A DNA stretch of 64,000 bases from Gyromitra esculenta (lineage: Eukaryota; Ascomycota; Pezizomycetes; Pezizales; Discinaceae). The notes below the pieces were generated by a model. That model did not search any database, was not told the DNA's origin, and saw nothing but the letters and a program-made list of their open reading frames with translations. Numbering within the stretch: the first letter of the stretch is position 1; each line of letters starts with the position of its first letter. A program made the translations under genes and the position numbers. The stretch is taken from contig JBCAML010000004.1 in the NCBI GenBank assembly GCA_038503075.1, positions 2,005,149 through 2,069,148 on the forward strand. Direction: 5' to 3'. Shown here piece by piece: positions 57,943 to 64,000 of the stretch.

Positions 57943-58735
57943 TTTTAAAGGGGAGTTTAACCAATTGTTGTGGGCAGACAGTAAGGATGTCCTATTAGTA
58001 GCCTCGAGGTCTGATATTGTGATTCCTTTCATCGTAGGAGGTACCATTGTTGGTGGGCGATAGGGACGTCCTATCAATAACCTTGAGATCTGACATCGTT
58101 TTCCTTTCGTTGTAGGAGGAGGGTTCGCAGCGAGCTTCCAATGATCGCGTACGTATGTCTTATGGGCATACTTCTTGAAACAGACGTCAGCGATGCGAAG
58201 CATCCCAATGGTGGGAAGGGCCCCCGAATCGTATTCCAAAGAGTGGAGCCAATAGTAGTATATTCAATAGATAGATCGTGGGTGGAAAATGAATAAATGT
58301 ACAAAAGCGCGCTCATTGAAAGCTTATAAAAGGAACCCTCCACTACCACAGAACCCTAGCCTTTTGCACGTGATGTGGGTTAGTGGTTTTGTGGCAACGG
58401 ATGTTTTCTCTATAAGCTCTAGACGAGAGCACGCTTTTGTACATCAATCTATCTCACGACATATCTCTATGGAATATACTATTAGCTTTACTCTTGGGCA
58501 TACAATGCGGGGTCTCTCCCCCTACCATTAGATCTCCTTTTAGATGCTGCTCCACTGCTCTATTTGGCAGTATGCCCATAGGGAAGACATATGCCTATGG
58601 AAGCCTGCGTTGAAGACTCCTCCTACGACCAAGGGACACACGATTTCAGTTCTTGAGGTTACCAATAGGACGTTCCTACCATTGGCCCACAATGGTGCCT
58701 TCAACTTGAGAGATTGACAGTACCCCCCTTTGTTT
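57943..58735. mobile_element. Fold-back (long inverted repeat) element
   Basis: The left (57943-58350) and right (58370-58735) arms are imperfect reverse complements. ACAAAAGCGCGCTC (58299) pairs with the complement of GAGCACGCTTTTGT (58426). AATGATGTCC-like GACGTCCTATCAATAACC (58048) matches the inverted GGTTACCAATAGGACGTTCC (58658). The centre lies near 58355-58375 (CACGTG). The left arm also holds a tandem duplication of a ~60-bp unit (GATGTCCTATTAGTAGCC at 57985 and 58048). No transposase is present. Frames here are by-products of the palindrome. Confidence 0.7.
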
Positions 58736-59382
58736 AGGAAAGCGGTAGCAGAGAAACCCCACTAGAGCGGGCTAGGTTATACTGACAGGATACTTACAGG
58801 AAAACCATAGCAGATAGATAGAATGCATGACCACCTTTACAGGATTTTAATTTCATGGATGGTTGTTTCGTTGGTTGGTTAGGTACATGGGTACATGGTT
58901 GTTGCGTTTTGTTATTGTTCTTTGTGTTTCCTTGCGTTTCCATTGCAATGAGTCATGTCTTTGTCATCGAATCTCACGGTTTGATCTCTCGTTAAGCCCT
59001 TCAGTATCCCTGAAGGTGAGCAGTGCTACTTAAGCGAGAAGTCAAGCAACGAGAGTCACGATGTTTCTACAGGTCCTACGTAGGTCTAACTCAAGGCGAG
59101 TTTAAGTGTAAAGATCTTCACGACGACAGCGACAGCGAGGATTCTGAGGTAGAATCGAAGTAGTATTAAAGTAATACCGTAGAAGTAAGGTAAGAACGTT
59201 GCTTAAGAAAAGAAGGAGAAGAAGAGAATAAGACGACACAAAACCCATCCTTAAATACCCCGCTTTTTCATACACGAAATCCAATACCCGAGGAGAACCG
59301 AAATACAATAACATTGTCCTTTTTTCCACAACCCCTAAACCATAACAACCAACAAACCGATGCCTAACCCTATACCCAAATA
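58736..59382 (-). mobile_element. LTR sequences of Ty3/gypsy elements, rearranged
   Basis: 59000-59382 read on the - strand resembles the LTR at 60433: GGGGTATTTAAGG box, TTAAGCAACGT, CGCTGTCGCTGTC, then AAGTAGCACTGCTCA at 59023-59037. It is the 3' LTR of the - strand element whose pol ends at 59383. 58855-58985 instead matches the start of the 60433 LTR on the + strand (GTTTCC.TTGCAATGA.TCA, GTCTTTGTCATCGAA). The two pieces meet head to head, so an inversion or nested insertion occurred. Confidence 0.65.
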
Positions 59383-60432
59383 TCAATCCGTGAAAGTAGC
59401 CCCCCGTCTTAAGCGTGAGCTCCTGCGAACCTTAGGTCCAGTTGTAATCGTCGTGTTTTGGAATACATCGAGGGCAGTAGTGTCTTGAAAGTCTTCCGCA
59501 GGTTCCCAAGTAGGATGAGCATAGCCAGTCCACTCCACGAGGTATTGCAATCGTCCTCGATGAGTTCTTTGGTCGAGAATTCTTTCGATAAAGTATTCCT
59601 CCTGGTTGTTCACAACAACTGGGGCTGGGTGCGGAATAATTTGTCCGGGAAGAGCATCATTTGGGGTAGGTTTGAGAAGGGAAACATGAAAAACAGGATG
59701 ATATTTAACCGACACGGGAAGATCAATCTCGTAAGCAAAAGGGGAAACAATTCTTTTTACCATATACGGGCCCATCCATTTCCAGTCTAATTTCTTCGCG
59801 TTACGGGTTGTCCGGATATTCTTCATGGATACGAAGACTTGGTCGTTAACCTGGTAGGCTGGGGCAGGGGTTCGGTGTTTATTGGTAGTTGTTTCCTGAA
59901 TATCTTGTGCTATTCGAATTTGGGTACGGAGGTAGTCACTTAGTTCTTGCATCTTGCTAGTAAAAGAAGCGGCATCTAAGCTTTGGGGGGTAGTCTGGGT
60001 TGGGATAACAGAAGTATCGAATCTTGGGTGGTAACCATAGTTCGCAAAGAATGGAGAAACTTTGGTACTGGCGGATTCCTGATTATTAGCAGAAAACTCG
60101 GCCATCGGCAGCCATTTACTCCAGTCTTCCTGTTGGTATGATACATAGGAACGAAGGTATTGTTCCATTACGGCATTGAGTCTTTCCATTTGTCCATCTG
60201 TTTCCGGGTGAAAGGCAGTAGACATTCTGGCTTGGATTCCGAGACGTTTGCAAAGTTCCTTCCAGAAGTGGGCCGTGAATTGAGTCCCACGATCTGATGT
60301 AACATATAGGGGTAGCCCATGAAGTTTCCAGATATATTGGAGATATAAGTCGGCTACATCTCTGGAGTTAACTGTCGTATTGCAAGGGATTAAATGTCGC
60401 ATTTTTGACAAGTGGTCGACCACGACCTTTCA
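59383..60432 (-). mobile_element. Ty3/gypsy retrotransposon pol C terminus: integrase with chromodomain (truncated)
   Basis: An open frame of ~346 residues starting inside the integrase core (VDHLSKMRHLIPCN). Core acidic residues lie in VTSDRGTQFTAHFWKELC and, downstream, in ETDGQMERLNAVMEQYLR. After a GPY/F-like region (DWKWMGPYMVKRIVSPFAYE) comes a C-terminal chromodomain (YFIERILDQRTHRGRLQYLV then EWTGYAHPTWEPAEDF), which marks a chromovirus clade. Gag, protease, RT and RNase H are missing. The 5' break is at the LTR of the + strand element, so that element inserted into or recombined with this one. Confidence 0.9.
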
Positions 60433-60908
60433 TGGATGACTGTTGTTGTTGGTTCGTTAGGTATAAGGTTGCGAGGCTATGGTGTTATGTTGTTGTTCCT
60501 TATGTTTCTTTGGGTTTCCGTTGCAATGAATCAAGTCTTTGTCATCGAACGAGTTGGGATGGGGTATATAAGCGAAGGGATTTCCCCTCTTATTGTACTT
60601 TTTCTTCTTCTTTCTTTAAGCAACGTCTTCTATTGTCCACTCGTGTATTACAAAATACAAACCTCGGTTATACCTCATAACCTTACGCTGTCGCTGTCCT
60701 CAAGTCCTCTATACTTGAACACTTCGTAGAGCCTGTGGAACTCCGTAAACACTCTTGTTGCCTAGTTTCCTCTTCAAGTAGCACTGCTCATCTCGGGGGA
60801 TACCTGAGAACTTGAAGGAGAAACCTCGCCCCTTGAGATTACGTTGCTTCCTCATCCACACCCTCTACCCCGCTTTTTTTACGCTGTCACATAAACCCCA
60901 ACGCCGCC
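60433..60908 (+). mobile_element. 5' LTR and leader of Ty3/gypsy element
   Basis: The region ahead of gag is similar to LTR pieces at 58855-59382 and 55296. It has a TATA box GGGGTATATAAGCG (60560-60573), then a T/C-rich start region. The leader begins near 60775 (AAGTAGCACTGCTCATCTCG). The exact LTR ends could not be fixed because the 3' LTR lies outside the window. The primer-binding site was not identified. Confidence 0.65.
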
Positions 60909-62156
60909 ATGAGCAACCCCGCCCCTGCCCCCTGGACCTTCCCGACCTTCGAGAATTTCCAAGCTGCCGCCAACGCCGACCTCGCCTCCGCCTACGAAGA
61001 AATTCGATCCCATTACCAACAACGGGTCGACAACCTCACGTATGCAGACCTACAGCTGGAAGAGGCTGTACAGGAACGAAACAATATGACGGCAAGATTC
61101 AATACCTGCCAATCCCAACTACAAGCAGCAGAAGCAGAAATCGCCCGCCTTCAGAACGCCGCCCCCCCACCACCTGCACCATCGCCACCACCCCCTCCTG
61201 CTCACACTCAAGGAGGTCGCTCGGATAAGATGCCTGACCCAGATAAGTTCAACGGGTCTCGCGATAAACTCCCTGGGTTTGTTCTACAACTCAGGTCAAA
61301 ACTCTCGGTTAACGCCGATCGCTTTTCCAACAGCAACAATATGATATTGTATGCTATCAGCCGTCTCGAGGGAGCCGCCCTCGAACAAGTTCGCCACTCC
61401 GTCCTTCCTGACGGAACTACCACATGGAACTCAGCCGCCGATTTGATCACCGCCTTGGAAACAGCCTTCGGCGATCCCGACCCTCTCGGCACTGCCCGCC
61501 GTGAGCTGCATCAACTCCGACAAGGGAAGCGAGATTTCTCCGCCTACCTTGCCGACTTTCAACGAATCATGGGACGTCTCAACTATGACGAGTCAGCCAA
61601 GAACGATGCTCTGGAATACGGCATGTCGGACGAACTGAAAGAAGCAGTAGTAACCGTCGCCGACTTCCCCACCACCTTTACTTCCCTCTGCGCCTTCCTT
61701 CTCCGCCTGGATAACCGAATCCGAGCAAGAAGGGAAGAGAAAAAAAATGCCGCCCGCAATACCATGGGACAATTCACCGCCCCTGCCGCCGCCCCCGCCG
61801 CCTATACTCCCGCTTCCTCCTCCTTCGCTCCTGGAGGACTCGTTCCCATGGATCTCTCCTTTGGCCGAACCTCCACCTCTCGTCCCGCCCCTGAACAACG
61901 GTATGTTCAAATAAACGGAAGAAGGAAATTATCTCCGGAAGAAAAATCCTGGAGACAAACCAATAACCGTTGCCTGTTCTGCGCCGGGGAAGGCCATATC
62001 TTCTCAAACTGTCCCTCCGCCTCCAAGCGTCCCGCCATGAGGGGAGCCGTCACTAATACCGCCGCCGTACCCCCAGCTCCCTCTGTCTTTCCGCCACCTT
62101 TGCCACCTCGTTTTCCTGCCTTCGATGCAGCAGACTCAGTTGAGTCTTTAAACTAG
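60909..62156 (+). mobile_element. Ty3/gypsy gag polyprotein
   Basis: 415 residues from ATG 60909. The N-terminal part is predicted coiled coil (SHYQQRVDNLTYADLQLEEA onward), followed by a poly-Pro linker. The retrotransposon Gag capsid-like domain runs about residues 110-270 (DKFNGSRDKLPGFVLQLRSK, TALETAFGDPDPLGTARREL). A CCHC zinc knuckle, CLFCAGEGHIFSNC, lies near residue 360. The tail is Pro/Ala-rich. The frame is intact, and codon use is C-rich in third positions, unlike the AT-rich neighbours. This suggests a relatively young copy without visible RIP-type decay. Confidence 0.92.
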
Positions 62157-64000
62157 TTCAACCAGAGTCGCCATGTGACCCTGCTCTGGTTTCGTTTTCT
62201 CCTTTGTCAGCGTTCTCTATTTCTGGGTTTTCAGTGTCGAATGTGTGTGTGGAGGATAATTTGGATGGGGAACATTTTGTAGTTTCATGTAGCCTTTCCC
62301 ACCAAAATAAAATCATAAAAACACACGCACTTCTTGACACTGGGGCCTCAGGGTTCGCTTTCATTGATGAAAACTTTGTGCGTCACCATTCTCTTCCCTT
62401 ATCTCCCTTAAAAACCCCTCGCCAATTGGAAGTCATTGACGGCCGAACAATTGCCTCGGGAGATATTACAAATCTTTGCCACCTAGAGCTTTCCATCCAA
62501 CAGCACACTGAGAAAGCCCCCTTTTTCGTCACCAAGCTAGGCCATTACCCCCTATCCCCTGGATGAATCTCCATGACATCCATCTACAATTTGCGAACAA
62601 AAGCATTGAATTCAATTCTGAATTCTGCACCACCCACTGTGCCCCCAAGCAACCCGTCGTTTCAGCCGCCGCCATTCCCCCTCCAGCAAAGTTAAACGCC
62701 GCTTTCATTGGCGCAGCTAGCTTCCGCATGCTCGCCAGGAAAAAGGGTACTCAAGTATATTCCATGTCCCTCTACGAAATCAATAGAGTCCTCGATAGCA
62801 AGACTACCAAGGAAGAGTGGAGACAACGAATACCCGCCGAGTACCACGAATACCTGGATATGTTTGACAAAGCTAAAGCTCAAGGACTCCCTCCCCGACG
62901 ACCTTATGACCATAAGATCACCCTGCAGGAAGGCAAAGAACCACCATTTGGCCCTCTCTATGGTATGTCACGAGATGAACTTCTAGTTCTCAAAAAGTAT
63001 ATCGAAGACAACCTAGAAAAAGGATTTATCCGTGCCAGTTCATCTTCCGCCGGTTCTCCAGTCCTCTTCGCCGCCAAACCCGATGGTTCCCTCCGCCTTT
63101 GTGTTGATTACCGTGGCCTTAACGCTCTCACGGTTAAAGACCGATATACTTCCCCCCTGATCAAAGAAACGTTGGACCGTCTCGCAAAAGCTCAGTGGTA
63201 TTCTAAACTCGATCTCCGTGACGGCTTTCACCAAATTCGCATCGCTGAGGGAGAGGAATGGAAAACAGCCTTTCGAACCCGATATGGCTTATATGAATAT
63301 ATGGTAATGCCATTCGGCCTCACCAATGCCCCTGGAACCTTCCAACGCTTCGTCAACGACTCTCTTCGGGAATACTTGGATCTATTCTGCACAGCGTATC
63401 TCGATGATATCTTGATATACAGTGATACCCTCGCGGAACACAAGGTACACGTCAGGCAAGTTCTCAACGCCCTTAGAGCCAATAACATTCTTCTCAAACC
63501 TGAGAAGTGCGAATTCCATGTCCAATCAATAAAATACCTCGGCCTAATTCTTACGCCTGAAGGAATCAAGATGGACGAGGACAAGCTCAAAGCAGTGCGC
63601 GACTGGAACCGACCCAAATGTGTCAAAGATGTGCAAGCCTTCCTAGGGTTCGCAAACTTCTACCGAAGGTTTATTCTAGGATTTTCTCGCCTCGCTGCCC
63701 CCCTTACTGCCTTCACAAAAAAAGGCATCACCTTCGAATGGACTGTCGAAGCTGAACTCGCTTTCGAAGCCCTAAAGACTGCGTTCACCGAGGCCCCTGT
63801 ACTTATCCACTTTGACCCTCGAAAAAAGATCTTTGTAGAATCCGACGCTTCCGACTTCGTCTCCGGTGGTGTTCTCTCCCAACTTGATGACAATGGCGTA
63901 CTTCACCCCGTGGCATTCTTCTCCAAGAAACACTCACCTGCCGAATGCAACTACGAGATCTATGACAAAGAGCTCCTAGCAATCATCCGATGTTTTGAAG
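62157..64000 (+). mobile_element. Ty3/gypsy pol: protease and reverse transcriptase, frameshifted, runs off the edge
   Basis: 62204-62566 holds an aspartic protease (LLDTGASGFAFIDENF; DTG catalytic motif) and stops at 62564-62566. The RT polyprotein continues in another frame from about 62563 to the window end. Its motifs are GSPVLFAAKPDGSLRLCVDY, YRGLNALTVKDRY, MPFGLTNAPGTFQRFVND, the YLDD catalytic box (63397-63408), and FLGFANFYRRFI; RNase H begins near 63830 (FVESDASD). The frame change sits just after the protease end (62550-62565), probably a small deletion. Gag and pol are separated by stop 62154-62156. Confidence 0.9.

Noticed and set aside
57832..58531. Protein frames on both strands
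   Set aside because: They arise from the fold-back palindrome, and translations show no known domain.
1..64000. CRISPR arrays, bacterial operons, ribosome-binding sites
   Set aside because: The sequence is eukaryotic nuclear DNA; no regularly spaced repeat array was seen.

Overview
The window is nuclear DNA of a filamentous ascomycete (Pezizomycotina). Genes are split by 45-100 nt spliceosomal introns with GTRNGT donors and CTAAC-like branch sites. The gene set is fungal: an Itc1-type ISWI subunit, Jip5, mL67/Mhr1, a family AA11 polysaccharide monooxygenase and a fungal NiCoT nickel transporter. H-type lectins plus a repeat-rich half would suit Pezizomycetes or a related early-diverging class, but the sequence does not prove a class.

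Layout. 1-35.6 kb is gene-rich: NiCoT nickel transporter (-, cut by the left edge), ITC1 (-), Aurora kinase (+), ATP23 (-), PRO1 glutamate 5-kinase (+), DPH2 (-), JIP5 (+), ARP2 (-), SRP68 (+), a small membrane protein (+), DNA primase PRI1 (-), U3 snoRNA (+), an H-type lectin (+) with a decayed lectin fragment, and an F-box/ankyrin protein (+). From 36 kb on, genes are sparse: AA11 LPMO (+), proteasome beta-2 PUP1 (-), SF3A2/PRP11 (+), a GFA-family protein (+) and mitoribosomal mL67 (-), separated by kilobases of non-coding DNA. 55-64 kb is mobile DNA: an ankyrin fragment abutting a tRNA-like SINE head, a fold-back element, a truncated chromodomain Ty3/gypsy element (-), and the 5' part of a second Ty3/gypsy element (+) running off the right edge.

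Most genes are housekeeping and unrelated in pathway. Four pairs are head to head with short shared promoters: ATP23/PRO1, DPH2/JIP5, ARP2/SRP68 and PUP1/PRP11.

The most unusual signal is non-coding. Two diverged copies of a ~430-490 nt sequence lie at 14.25-14.75 kb and 49.19-49.62 kb. Each is closed by complementary end arms that differ by compensatory changes, and each is followed by a GTAAGT 5' splice site. A third locus at 20.63-21.46 kb shares the 5' arm motif and a matching closing helix. I could not match them to a known RNA class; they look like an undescribed structured ncRNA family. Other notable points are the U3 snoRNA with a possible intron, a 174-bp pogo/Fot1-like MITE with TA target duplication, and an ITC1 gene whose start codon stands alone before the first intron.
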